From assembly GCA_021785195.1 (NCBI GenBank), contig JAJYGC010000005.1:1-64000 (forward strand): DNA of 64,000 nucleotides, read 5' to 3'. The first letter of the stretch is position 1. Each line of letters begins with the position of its first letter. The notes under the pieces are model-generated. The model was not told where the DNA came from. It ran no database searches and saw only the letters and a program-made list of their open reading frames with translations. A program made the position numbers and the translations under genes. This document shows positions 27,734 through 37,480 of the stretch, piece by piece. The stretch comes from Nitrospirota bacterium. GTDB lineage: Bacteria > Nitrospirota > Leptospirillia > Leptospirillales > Leptospirillaceae.

Positions 27734-28789
27734 ATGAGATCAGTGTCTTCAGAGTCCAGTCACGATAGAAATCAATCTAGCCGTTCGTTTTTCCAGTCTC
27801 TCCTCGGGTTGTTTACCCTGATCCTGTTTGGCTCGGTTTCCCTGGTGGCAGGAACCCGGAACGCGTTTGCCGCACCTGGCGGGTGGAGTTTCGGGGATAC
27901 CCTGGGAGTCAGCATTCCGTTCAATGGGCTGTCTTTTGTGAATCCCTCCGAAGGATGGATCACCGGAGCGTCCGGAGTCATCGTTCATACGTCCGATGCC
28001 GGCAAGACCTGGGTCGCCCAGACATCCGGGACGACGCACTGGTTGCAATCCGTTTCGTTTGTGGATTCTTCCCATGGATGGATTGCCGGAAACAATGGAA
28101 CCATCCTGACCACCAGTGATGGGGGACAGACCTGGACGCCCCAGGACTCCGGGGTCAAGTTCGACCTGTACACGGTGACATTCCTGAATGCCCAGGAAGG
28201 TTGGGTGGGAGGGTTTGCCGGAACGCTGCTCCACACGACAAATGGAGGAGAAACCTGGATCAGGGTTTCAACGGATTCCGCCCAATGGATCATGAATATT
28301 TTCTTCCTGAAATCGAATGCCAAATATGGTTGGGCCGTTGGCCAGGACGGCCTGGTGCTGGCGACCAAGGATGGTGGGCAGACCTGGGAGAAAAAGAACA
28401 ACTCCATCGCGAAGGACCTCTACGGTGTGTTCTTTACCGATGCGAACAATGGGTGGGCTGTCGGTACACATGGAGTCATCCAGTTTACCGCCAATGGTGG
28501 TGACACCTGGACAATCCAGAACGGATTGGGCCGTGGTCTGATGGGACGGGGTGTTGAGGGAGACGAGCGGGAACTGAATGATCTGCACGCGGTTGCTTTC
28601 CTGGATGCCAAGACAGGGTATGCCGTTGGTGTGATGGGAATGGTCTTGAAAACGGTGGATGGTGGAAACCACTGGACCTTTGTCAAGTCGGGAACGGGTC
28701 TGGACCTTTACAATGTCGCGTTTCCTGTTCCGGATGCCGGATGGATTGTTGGCGTTGGGGGGATGATCCTTCACAAGGGTAAAAGCTGA
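27734..28789 (+). CDS. Ycf48/Hcf136-like beta-propeller (repeated TxDGGxTW)
   Basis: Repeated GWxxGxxGxxLxTxDGGxTW units; signal peptide. Confidence 0.85.
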   Translation: MRSVSSESSHDRNQSSRSFFQSLLGLFTLILFGSVSLVAGTRNAFAAPGGWSFGDTLGVSIPFNGLSFVNPSEGWITGASGVIVHTSDAGKTWVAQTSGTTHWLQSVSFVDSSHGWIAGNNGTILTTSDGGQTWTPQDSGVKFDLYTVTFLNAQEGWVGGFAGTLLHTTNGGETWIRVSTDSAQWIMNIFFLKSNAKYGWAVGQDGLVLATKDGGQTWEKKNNSIAKDLYGVFFTDANNGWAVGTHGVIQFTANGGDTWTIQNGLGRGLMGRGVEGDERELNDLHAVAFLDAKTGYAVGVMGMVLKTVDGGNHWTFVKSGTGLDLYNVAFPVPDAGWIVGVGGMILHKGKS

Positions 28790-28827
28790 TCTCCCCGTTT
28801 GACGGATATTGACGGATCGTTTTTGAG

Positions 28828-28861
28828 GGGCTGGCTCACCCGTGTGGGGGCCAGCCCTTTT
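28828..28861 (+). terminator. Rho-independent terminator
   Basis: GGGCTGGC...GCCAGCCC then TTTT. Confidence 0.85.
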
Positions 28862-28910
28862 CGTCTTGAACTCCTGTTTCCCCCTCTTTCATTTGTGTTA
28901 GGATGAAAAT

Positions 28911-29537
28911 ATGATCAACTTTATTCCATTGACTTTTTTTGGTTTGATTGCCGTCGTGGCGATCGCGTTTTTCATGCACGGGTTTCTGAATCGTCAGAAG
29001 ATCTTTGCATTTTTTAAAGAGTTTGCCCAAAAACTGAACGGGGAATCGAGTCGGGACCATGTGGCCGCCTATCCTTGGCTCAAGGGGACCTGGAACGGTC
29101 GATCGGTCAAGGTCTTCTTCCATACATCGGAGAACCATACGGTCAGTGTTCTCAATCTAGTGGCGGAACTGGAATTCAGAAGCCCTCTCCGTTTTGTCCT
29201 GTTGCAGAAGGATGGATTTAGGAAACCCAAACCGGAACAGCTCCAGAAGCTGGAGGAGGAAGTGGGTCCGGTCGTGGAGGTGGAAGGATTTCCCTTCGAT
29301 GTTCGCTCTCCGGACAGCGCTTCGCTTCCCTCCCTCCTGAACAAGGCAGAGTTCAGGCAGGCCCTCTCCGATTTTTCCTCATACAACCAGATTCTGTTCT
29401 GGGACGGAAGAGTGATGGCTTCCCGCCAGTTTGACGGGGTACCCGAAGTGACTCCTGAACGGTTGTCCCATCTGGTCGAAGCGTTGTCACGTCTCGTCCG
29501 TCCCTTGGAGGCGGAGGCGGTGGTTGGAGTCTCCTGA
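28911..29537 (+). CDS. Membrane-anchored protein of unknown function
   Basis: N-terminal TM segment, conserved-looking ORF preceding the DsrE-like genes. Confidence 0.6.
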   Translation: MINFIPLTFFGLIAVVAIAFFMHGFLNRQKIFAFFKEFAQKLNGESSRDHVAAYPWLKGTWNGRSVKVFFHTSENHTVSVLNLVAELEFRSPLRFVLLQKDGFRKPKPEQLQKLEEEVGPVVEVEGFPFDVRSPDSASLPSLLNKAEFRQALSDFSSYNQILFWDGRVMASRQFDGVPEVTPERLSHLVEALSRLVRPLEAEAVVGVS

Positions 29538-29874
29538 GAAGCATGTCGGCATCCTTCTCCTGAAGAGTCCGGAATGGTCGGCCTTTCATTCGGTCGTAGA
29601 ACTGTCAGTGGCTCTTCTCGAAGAGGGTGCCCGGCTGACCCTCTTCATCATGGACGATGCAGTCCTGGGCCTGTACCCCCGTTCTTCCAGGGATCCCCAG
29701 AGCTTTCCCCTTCACCCGGTCATCGAAAAAGGCGGGACTGTCCTTGTCTGTCAGTCCACGGCTGAAACGAGGGGAATGCATTCAGACCGGCTTCCCGATG
29801 GGGTCCGCTTCGAAACCCAGGTCCAACTCGGGAGGCTGGCCGAAGAGGTCGATCTTTTCCTCCCATTTGTATAG
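29524..29874 (+). CDS. DsrE/TusD-like protein
   Basis: ILLLKSPEWSAFHSVVELSVALLEEGARLTLFIMDDAVLGL ... GTVLVCQSTAETRGM (Cys-x3-A-x2-RG motif). Confidence 0.65.
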   Translation: MESPEKHVGILLLKSPEWSAFHSVVELSVALLEEGARLTLFIMDDAVLGLYPRSSRDPQSFPLHPVIEKGGTVLVCQSTAETRGMHSDRLPDGVRFETQVQLGRLAEEVDLFLPFV

Positions 29875-29908
29875 CCCAAGTTCATGACACGTCATGTAAG
29901 GAAGATCC

Positions 29909-30292
29909 ATGTCCCGTTCGAAACGCGTTCTGTTCCTGCTTGAAGAGTCTCCGGCAGCCCATATAAGATTCTTTGAGGGAATGCGGATGGCATTGGGTTT
30001 TTCCGTCTCCCACCCTGGGCTGGAGGTCCTTCTGACAGGGAAGGCGGTCCGGGCTGTATCGACCTTCCGTCCATCGGAGATCGGAATGCCCCTGGAGCTT
30101 CTGGAGTTTTTTCCGCTGTTCCAGGATCTTGAAATCAGGACTTATGTCGATCAAGATGCCCTGGAGAGGATGGGGCTTTCCAGGGACCTTCCCTCCGTGT
30201 TCCACCTGATTGACGCGAAGGCCATTTCCGAAAAGGTTTGCAATGCGGACATCGTGATCGGCTTCAGTGCCATGAGCCGGGAAGGGGCCTGA
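29909..30292 (+). CDS. DsrF/TusC-like protein
   Basis: VLFLLEESPAAHIRFFEGMRMALGFSVSHPGLEVLLTGKAVRAV ... ADIVIGF. Confidence 0.6.
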   Translation: MSRSKRVLFLLEESPAAHIRFFEGMRMALGFSVSHPGLEVLLTGKAVRAVSTFRPSEIGMPLELLEFFPLFQDLEIRTYVDQDALERMGLSRDLPSVFHLIDAKAISEKVCNADIVIGFSAMSREGA

Positions 30293-30561
30293 TGGAAACC
30301 CTTTTTCTTGTGGGCAGTTCCCCACCCCCAGACTGGATTGTTCGGGCCTGGTCCGAATCGCGGGAGAAATCAGCTCCGGGATCGGTTTCTGTTTTACTTT
30401 GGGGCGAAGGGGTCTACAATCCTTCCGACCGTTTCCCGGGGGCGCTCCTCCTCTTGAGGGATGCCTTGGGTCGCGGGGTTCCTCCCGGAGACCGGGCACT
30501 CAGCGACAGGGAGGCCGCCAGGTGGATTTTGGGAGCCAAAAAGGTTATTTCCTGTTCCTGA
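30292..30561 (+). CDS. DsrH/TusB-like protein
   Basis: METLFLVGSSP...SVSVLLWGEGVYNPSD ... KKVISCS with C-terminal Cys. Confidence 0.55.
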   Translation: METLFLVGSSPPPDWIVRAWSESREKSAPGSVSVLLWGEGVYNPSDRFPGALLLLRDALGRGVPPGDRALSDREAARWILGAKKVISCS

Positions 30562-30770
30562 CCCTTGGTTAAAACGTCAGATGGGCCAAAGGGGAGTCTG
30601 GGCCGAAGGCCTGTATCGAGGGTTGCATCAAAAAGGTCTCTCGGGTGGTCCAGGCGGGTTCAGGTATATCCGGGCCACCCCCATCGTTCAGCTTTAACCC
30701 CATTTGCCCCGACCGTTTTGGACAATATGAAAGATCCCGCGCCTTTTCGCGCGTTTTCTTGGCAGGATGA

Positions 30771-31583
30771 ATGAGCCCCACTGCTCCCTCAAAAATTCGA
30801 AAAATGCTAGGAGTCGGCGGGATCCTGTTTCTCCTGTTCCTTGTCGTTCTCTCAATCCTGCCTGAACGGCTGACCGGATTGGAGCCCGTCCGACAGGACA
30901 CCCACTTGGTCCTGGCTCCCCTTGGCACCCCAGGACATTTGCTGGGATGTGATTTTTTGGGCCGGGACAACCTCTCCCGTCTCATTTCAGGATCGGTGGT
31001 TTCCCTCTTGATCGGTGTTTCCGTGGGGATCTTCTCGACGGTGCTGGGGGCGTTCTGGGGGCTTTTGTCCGGATATGTCGGAGGTGTCTTTGATTCGGTC
31101 CTGATGCGGCTTCTTGAAGTCTGGTACGCTCTTCCGGAGCTTCTGATCGCAACGATTCTCATGCTGGTACTGGGGCATGGCATCCTGTCCGTGGTGGTGG
31201 CCCTGAGCATCGGTGGATGGATGGGAGTGGCCCGGGTGGTGAGAGCCGAAACGCTCAAAATCCGGGAACAGTCCTACCTCGAAGCCGCACGATCATTGGG
31301 GGCGACACCCCTGAGGCTTCTCCTGAAGCACTTTGTTCCCAATCTCATTCCGGTTCTTTTTGTGCTCCTCCTTTTCCGGATCCCCGGGGGCATTCTGGGG
31401 GAGTCGACCCTGAGTTTTCTGGGGTTGGGCCTTTCACCGCCCGCCTCTAGCTGGGGAACCCTGGTGAATGAAGGCTGGAAAGCGCTTCCCCTGACCCCCT
31501 GGATCCTTGCTTTTCCGGCATTGATGATCATCCTGGCCCTCCTGGCGTTCCAGTGGGCGGGAGAGGAGTCCGGTCTCCGTTGA
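30771..31583 (+). CDS. ABC transporter permease (DppC-like)
   Basis: HLLGCDFLGRDNLSRLISG, EAARSLGATPLRLLLKHFVPNLIPVL, LGLSPPASSWGTLVNEG. Confidence 0.92.
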   Translation: MSPTAPSKIRKMLGVGGILFLLFLVVLSILPERLTGLEPVRQDTHLVLAPLGTPGHLLGCDFLGRDNLSRLISGSVVSLLIGVSVGIFSTVLGAFWGLLSGYVGGVFDSVLMRLLEVWYALPELLIATILMLVLGHGILSVVVALSIGGWMGVARVVRAETLKIREQSYLEAARSLGATPLRLLLKHFVPNLIPVLFVLLLFRIPGGILGESTLSFLGLGLSPPASSWGTLVNEGWKALPLTPWILAFPALMIILALLAFQWAGEESGLR

Positions 31584-32491
31584 AAAGGATCCTCCGTCGC
31601 CTGCTGGCCTCCATCCTTCTGATATGGGCCGTTTTCACGCTGACGTTCTTCCTGTCCCGCATGGCCCCCGGGAGTCCGTTCCAGGGAGAGCGCAAACTTC
31701 CACCGGAAATCATGAGGACTCTCCTGTCCTATTACCACCTGGACAGGCCTCTCTCGGTCCAGTACTGGGAAGTCCTGAAGAAAACCGCGAGTGGTGACTG
31801 GGGGAGTTCCTTCAAGAGCCCTGGAGTTTCGGTCTCCGAGGTCATTGGACGCGCCCTTCCAGTTTCGATGGTTCTGGGGGGGACGGCCTTCCTGGAATCC
31901 TTGTGCCTGGCATTGGGTCTGGGGCTTTGGATGGCACGCGCACGCGAGCCTGTCGCAAATGCGCTTCGAATGGTGTCCTCCATCTGGGTGGCCTTGCCAT
32001 CATTCCTGCTGGCCGCCCTCCTGATCGAAGTCTTTTCCATAAAACTCGGACTTTTTCCCCCCGCACTATGGACCGGATGGTCGTCGGTCGTCCTCCCTTC
32101 TCTGGCGATGGCAATCGCTCCTGCCGGGTATCTGGCCAGGATTTTTGCCACAAGCCTGTCCGAAACCTTCCGGAGTCCATTCTTTCTGGCGGCCAGGGGA
32201 AGGGGCATCTCTCGCTGGAGGCTTCTCGCCGGGCATGGTGTCCTGCCCTCCCTCAATGCGGTGGTTTCGATCCTGGGTCCCCTTTCAGCCTCATTCCTGA
32301 CAGGTTCCTTCGTAGTGGAGTCTTTATTTGCGATTCCGGGGATCGGGCGGGTTTTCGTATTGTCCGTCATGAACAGGGATTACCCCCTGATCATGGGGAC
32401 AACACTGGTCTATACCGCATTCCTGGTGGGAATGACCCTGGTGGGGGATGCGATCGGGGAGTGGATCGATCCCCGGGTCCGTGCGTTATGA
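31580..32491 (+). CDS. ABC transporter permease (DppB-like)
   Basis: LSRMAPGSPF, YHLDRPLSVQYWEVL, FVVESLFAIPGIGRVFVLSVMNRDYPLIMG; start uncertain. Confidence 0.9.
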   Translation: MKRILRRLLASILLIWAVFTLTFFLSRMAPGSPFQGERKLPPEIMRTLLSYYHLDRPLSVQYWEVLKKTASGDWGSSFKSPGVSVSEVIGRALPVSMVLGGTAFLESLCLALGLGLWMARAREPVANALRMVSSIWVALPSFLLAALLIEVFSIKLGLFPPALWTGWSSVVLPSLAMAIAPAGYLARIFATSLSETFRSPFFLAARGRGISRWRLLAGHGVLPSLNAVVSILGPLSASFLTGSFVVESLFAIPGIGRVFVLSVMNRDYPLIMGTTLVYTAFLVGMTLVGDAIGEWIDPRVRAL

Positions 32492-32513
32492 GCCCATCAG
32501 GGGGACGTCACGT

Positions 32514-33632
32514 TCAGAATCTCATCTCTTCTCTGAACGGAATCCAGTCTGACGGGGATGTTTTTGCCAGCAGCCTGATCACCGAGGACGGAAAGTCCCG
32601 TTCGTGCAACTCCTGAATAAAGGTGTAGAACTGGTCCCTTGATCCTTCCGGAAATTGCTCGAAGAACTCCCGGATCTGGATTGCGGCCTGAAAGAGTCCC
32701 GGCGCAAGCGGGGAGTTCCATCGAGACTTCTGGCTTTTTCCTCCCGCGTCCTTTCCGTACCCAAACAGTTCCAGACCCCGCTGGAAAAGAAGTTTTCTCC
32801 TTCTGCTAGTGTATTCCGGAGGGTCTTCCACAGGCTGCTGCTGGTCCATTTTCGAAAACTTTGGCAGGTCCATTGCGTAAATCCAGAATGCCAAGGCGTC
32901 GCGGTCTTCGCTGTCGAGTTCCAGTTCGCCGGTAAGGCGTTCGATCTGGCTGGAAAGTTTGTTCATGAATCCGAAGGGTTCCTTGAGGGCCCGCTCGAAG
33001 ACTCTGGACAAAACCAGTATTTCGGTATCGGACAAGGTTGCGTAGAGACTGACCCACCGATAAATGGAAAACTGCTTGTTCAAAAGACCGTTGAGGGAGA
33101 TGAGGGGTTCTGAAAACATCATGGCTGCCCGAACGGCCATCTGGGATGTGGACACCAGGTCGCTGTCGGTATGGCCTCCGACTCCGATGGAGCTGACCCC
33201 CGCGTTGAGCCGGATGAAATGTCCGGCAGGAACCGGATCAGACGAAGCGGGTCCAGGTGTGTTCAGATAAATGTCGAGAAGTCGTCGCCCGAGGATCTCG
33301 GCTCCTTCTTCGGGAGTCTCCGGAAGGAGGAGGATCAATTGTCCCGCCCTCATGGGGAGGCTAAAATCGGTGTTTCTGAGATGGGGGTCGAAGAATCCCG
33401 AGAGGGAATCCGAGCCCTTGTAGGCCACCCTGTCGGAGGTGCCCTTCGGAAACGAGATTTCAAGGGTCAGGAGTGAAAGGGCGCGACCGTAGCGGAACGC
33501 CCGGAGGATTTCCCTTGAGACCTCATTGGAGCGATCCTGACTTTTTGACGATGGGGAGGGCAATGCGCTGGTCTGTTTTCTGGGCCGTCCCGGGGAGCGT
33601 CCCGGTGTTCCCGTTCGGTGTTGCTTAGGCAT
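32514..33632 (-). CDS. Protein with apparent degenerate GGDEF-like domain
   Basis: EILRAFRYGRALSLLTLEI...RNTDFSLPMRAGQLILLLPETPEEGAEILGRRL...LNAGVSSIG; no GG[DE]EF motif. Confidence 0.5.
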   Translation of the reverse strand: MPKQHRTGTPGRSPGRPRKQTSALPSPSSKSQDRSNEVSREILRAFRYGRALSLLTLEISFPKGTSDRVAYKGSDSLSGFFDPHLRNTDFSLPMRAGQLILLLPETPEEGAEILGRRLLDIYLNTPGPASSDPVPAGHFIRLNAGVSSIGVGGHTDSDLVSTSQMAVRAAMMFSEPLISLNGLLNKQFSIYRWVSLYATLSDTEILVLSRVFERALKEPFGFMNKLSSQIERLTGELELDSEDRDALAFWIYAMDLPKFSKMDQQQPVEDPPEYTSRRRKLLFQRGLELFGYGKDAGGKSQKSRWNSPLAPGLFQAAIQIREFFEQFPEGSRDQFYTFIQELHERDFPSSVIRLLAKTSPSDWIPFREEMRF

Positions 33633-33811
33633 GAACCCCCCTTGTGTTCACCCGGTGAATGGGATTTGATCCGGATTGGATCGTTATTCTTCGGCGATGA
33701 AGCCACTCTGGACATTATGGGATAGAATTTGATCTTTGAAAAGATAAAAAATCAATAAACAAAAACTGATGGAATGTGGACAGCTACTGACAGAACAGGC
33801 TAGGAGGACAT

Positions 33812-35014
33812 GTGAAAGATCCGAATGATCAGACAGAATATTCTTCAATGGAAACAGTGGCCATTCGGGGTGTCCATCTGCCGGATCCGTTTCGGGCATT
33901 GAATCCCCCTCTCTATCAGACTTCCACATTCACCTTTCCGGATATGGAATCGGTAGACCAGGTGCTGGGAGGGCATGAAAGCGGATATGTCTATTCCAGG
34001 GGAGGGAATCCCACTGTCTCCCGATTCGAAGGGGTGATCTCCCGGCTGGAAGGGGGAGAGGCTTCAAGGGCCTTCGCTTCCGGGATGGGAGCAATCTCCG
34101 CGACCCTGATCCATCTTGCCCGGGAGGGCCGGAAAATGTTCTTTCCGCGCTACATTTACAGCGGCACCCGGGCGTTCATCCACAAATTCCTGAATCAGTG
34201 GGGCGTTCCTGTCCACTGGTTCGATCCGAGGGAGACGGACTGGCTCGAGTCCCTGGTTTCCCGACTCTATCATGAGGCCGGATGCGTTTTCGTCGAATCC
34301 CCCTCCAATCCGACGATGGACATCCTGGATCTCGAACGGCTTTCCCGGGCCTGCCGTCAGGAAGGGGCGGTCCTTGTGGTGGACAACACCTTCGCAAGTC
34401 CCGCCCTTCAGACTCCCCTGTTGGCCGGTGCGGATCTGGTCATCCATAGTGCGACCAAGTATCTGGGAGGCCATGGGGACCTGCTGGGAGGCGTTGTGAC
34501 AGGGAAATCAGACTGGATCAAATCCCTGGCGATGGGGGAGGGCAGCTTCCTGGGGGCCACCCTGTCTCCCTTCAACGCCTGGCTTCTCCTGAGGGGAATC
34601 AAGACCCTTTTCCTGCGCATGGAAGCCCATTCCGAGAAGGCGATGGCGCTGTCCTCTTTCCTGTCGGGTCATCCGAAGGTGAATGCGGTCCATTATCCCG
34701 GGCTTCCTTCCCATCCCGGGCACGAAATGGCCCGTCGGCAGATGAAACGATTTGGGGGGATGCTGTCCTTTGATGTGGGCACCGCCTCACGGGCTCGCCT
34801 GTTGGCGGACCGTCTGAAATTGGTGAAGATCGGAGTCAGCCTTGGAGATCCCGAAAGCTTGATCGAACACCCGTTTTCGATGAGCCACCGATGGCTCGAT
34901 CCCAAGGAGCGAAGCGATGCGGGGATCACTCCGGGCCTCTTGAGGGTGTCGGTGGGACTGGAGGGTGCGGAAGATCTGATTCGGGATTTTGATCAGGCGC
35001 TTTCAGAACCATGA
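33812..35014 (+). CDS. Cys/Met metabolism PLP-dependent enzyme (gamma-lyase/synthase type)
   Basis: YSRGGNPTVSRFEG, FASGMGAISAT, VESPSNPTMDI, VVDNTFASP, HSATKYLGGHGDLLGG. Confidence 0.95.
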   Translation: MKDPNDQTEYSSMETVAIRGVHLPDPFRALNPPLYQTSTFTFPDMESVDQVLGGHESGYVYSRGGNPTVSRFEGVISRLEGGEASRAFASGMGAISATLIHLAREGRKMFFPRYIYSGTRAFIHKFLNQWGVPVHWFDPRETDWLESLVSRLYHEAGCVFVESPSNPTMDILDLERLSRACRQEGAVLVVDNTFASPALQTPLLAGADLVIHSATKYLGGHGDLLGGVVTGKSDWIKSLAMGEGSFLGATLSPFNAWLLLRGIKTLFLRMEAHSEKAMALSSFLSGHPKVNAVHYPGLPSHPGHEMARRQMKRFGGMLSFDVGTASRARLLADRLKLVKIGVSLGDPESLIEHPFSMSHRWLDPKERSDAGITPGLLRVSVGLEGAEDLIRDFDQALSEP

Positions 35015-35043
35015 TGCAGTAGTTGGAAGGGGGGAAGAATGTC

Positions 35044-35481
35044 CTAGTGGAGAAGGATTGGCCTTCCGGTGGCCCCCCATCCGAAGACCAGCCACTCTCC
35101 GGTCATGCCGGTCAAGAGAAGAATGGTGAGAAGAATGCCCGCCATTAAAAGGTGAATTCCCCGTTTTTCAAGACCCCAAAACCATCTTGCCTTGAGGATG
35201 AGGGCTCCCAGAAGTCCCACCGCCAGCAAGGCCAAGGCTTCATGGATAGCCCCGGGCCAGAATGGGTGCCCGCGAAACTCCCGGGTGTCATCCCATGCCA
35301 GTGCCAACCACCCGGTTGCGATTCCCAGGATTCCTGTGACCAGAACGCTTTCCGGTAAAAAAAAATGTTCGATCGGAGCGTCTGGCTGCCGAGTGGTGCG
35401 AAGCAAATCCCGGACAACCCAGAAAAGGCTCCATCCAAGGGCAAAATGAACCAGGATGGGATGAAGGTGTGCGACGTTCAT
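35044..35481 (-). CDS. DUF2231-like membrane protein
   Basis: HPILVHFALGWSLFW and multiple TMs. Confidence 0.7.
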   Translation of the reverse strand: MNVAHLHPILVHFALGWSLFWVVRDLLRTTRQPDAPIEHFFLPESVLVTGILGIATGWLALAWDDTREFRGHPFWPGAIHEALALLAVGLLGALILKARWFWGLEKRGIHLLMAGILLTILLLTGMTGEWLVFGWGATGRPILLH

Positions 35482-35929
35482 CTCTGGAATCTCAGATCCA
35501 TTGTGGACAAAATTGTTTGTGTTTTGACAATTGATATTCCTTTTTTGTAATCCGTATCGCCAAGAGAGGGGGGTTCTCTCTGGGGCATTCAGACCAGAAT
35601 GGCGTCATTTCGAAATTGGTGAACTCTGGCATCGAATTTGATTAAAGAACGGGGACCGACCGATATAAAACCGGAAGGTTCATGCTGGCTTCCCCACCGG
35701 AACAATGCTGTTCCGATCTCTCTCCGCCGAGAAAGCCCTGTTTTGTTTTCCTTACACCGCGCACTTTTTTTGGGCGATTCCCTGTTGTACCCGGTTGGAT
35801 AAGTCCCGGGGGTGTCCTGTGCCTTTAGTGGTCTGGCGCACTCCTGTCCGTACTGGTGCATCCGGAGGCGCGTTCCAGTGTGACGCAAATTGGGACTGTT
35901 CTCAACTTAACTGTATTGAAGGAGATATC

Positions 35930-37360
35930 ATGAGATCGAAACGAAGCCGAACATTGAAAACCTGGCTTGGAGTGTCGCTGGCGGTTGCCATGACCGGCGG
36001 CGTGCTCTTTGGGGAAACGGCAAATTCCGCGTGGGCGGATTCTGCCGCGTTGCCCGCTTCCTCGGGAAGTTCTTCTTCCGCACCAATGGTGACGCCTGGC
36101 CCGGTTCTGGCAGATTCCTCGACCCCCGCCACCGCCCCGGCCGCAACACCGGCACCGCCCGCCACGCCCACACCCCTGCCGGACCTGCTCATTCCCTCGG
36201 CCAACATTCATTTCAAGGGTTTCATTGATGGTTATGCCCAGTACAACCCGAATGCTGCCAGCTACACGAACTACCGGGCCTACGACTTCGGGGCCAATTC
36301 CTTCAATATCAACATGGCCCAGCTGAAATTCTGGAGGCCAGACGACGACGGCATCGGGTTTGTGCTCCGCACCGACTTTGGTCCCGGCGCCATGGCCAGC
36401 GGACAGAACTTTACTCCCGGATTCTTTGGGACATTCGGAAGCTCCGGTGGAACCACCCAAAGCATGCCATGGTCGTTGTTCTGGCTGGAAGAGGCTTATG
36501 TCAATCTGTGGATTCCCGATACGAACAAGGAACTGGAGATGTACGCCGGACAGTTCCAGACGCTGGCAAACTTCGAAGTGATCCAGCCGACCGGAAACTG
36601 GATGGCCTCCCTGGGATACACCTTCTTTCTCGGGGCCTATACCCACACCGGGGTGCGGTTCCATTACGCGCCGAACGCCAGCAACAACATTTACTTTGGC
36701 GTGAACAACGGATGGAACACGAGCTTCCAGAACGATCAGGGAAGCTATTTCCAGGACTTTGAACTGTCCTACGTGGGCAATCCCGTCTCCTGGCTTAACC
36801 TGAATTTTACGGGATTGTTTGGGCCCCAGTTCCGGAACACTTATCCGGGGTTTGGTCTCTATTCCAATCCGGCAGGTACCGGGTCCCCTTATGCGAACGG
36901 TGCGGATGCTGTTGGAAACGTTCCGACTTGGAGAAATTATGGAGCGTTTGTTGTCGAAATCGGTCCGATTGACCATCTCTGGTTCGTGACCGATGATTCC
37001 TATGGTTGGCAGGCACAAGGATCTGAAGTGAATGGGGCGTTATCCCCCAATGCCCCGGCAACCTGGTATTCCAATGAAAACTTTGTCCGCTACGACATTT
37101 CGACTACAATGGACGTGGTCACCCGGTACAAGGCCCACTATGACCTGAACGGATTCATGACCGGGACCGGCCTCCCGACAGCGATCAACGACGAATCGGT
37201 TGATCTTCATCGGAACCTCATGCCGAACATCATCAGCCGTATTGAATACCGGCACGACAATGCCAGCCAAGCCCTTTTCAATGGCCAGACACTCGGAACG
37301 GTGACGGGATCCCCCAATGATGACTCGTGCCCCAACGATTTTCAGCATGGACACATTTGA
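35930..37360 (+). CDS. Porin-like outer-membrane beta-barrel, C-terminus apparently frameshifted
   Basis: Signal peptide; IHFKGFIDGYAQYNPN... barrel; SD aaggagatatc; predicted last strand lies in another frame. Confidence 0.75.
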   Translation: MRSKRSRTLKTWLGVSLAVAMTGGVLFGETANSAWADSAALPASSGSSSSAPMVTPGPVLADSSTPATAPAATPAPPATPTPLPDLLIPSANIHFKGFIDGYAQYNPNAASYTNYRAYDFGANSFNINMAQLKFWRPDDDGIGFVLRTDFGPGAMASGQNFTPGFFGTFGSSGGTTQSMPWSLFWLEEAYVNLWIPDTNKELEMYAGQFQTLANFEVIQPTGNWMASLGYTFFLGAYTHTGVRFHYAPNASNNIYFGVNNGWNTSFQNDQGSYFQDFELSYVGNPVSWLNLNFTGLFGPQFRNTYPGFGLYSNPAGTGSPYANGADAVGNVPTWRNYGAFVVEIGPIDHLWFVTDDSYGWQAQGSEVNGALSPNAPATWYSNENFVRYDISTTMDVVTRYKAHYDLNGFMTGTGLPTAINDESVDLHRNLMPNIISRIEYRHDNASQALFNGQTLGTVTGSPNDDSCPNDFQHGHI

Positions 37361-37480
37361 ATTGGAATTGGCCGACATGTTCTGATCCGCAGGAAAGACC
37401 ACCCATTTAATTCTTCTCTTTGATCCCCCGGACCCGGCGGCAGAGAGTTCATATCCCAGGGGTCCAGGAAGGAGATTTCA

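Noticed and set aside
35825-37018. 397-aa minus-strand ORF
   Set aside because: Antisense to the porin-like gene; composition is that of a frame shadow
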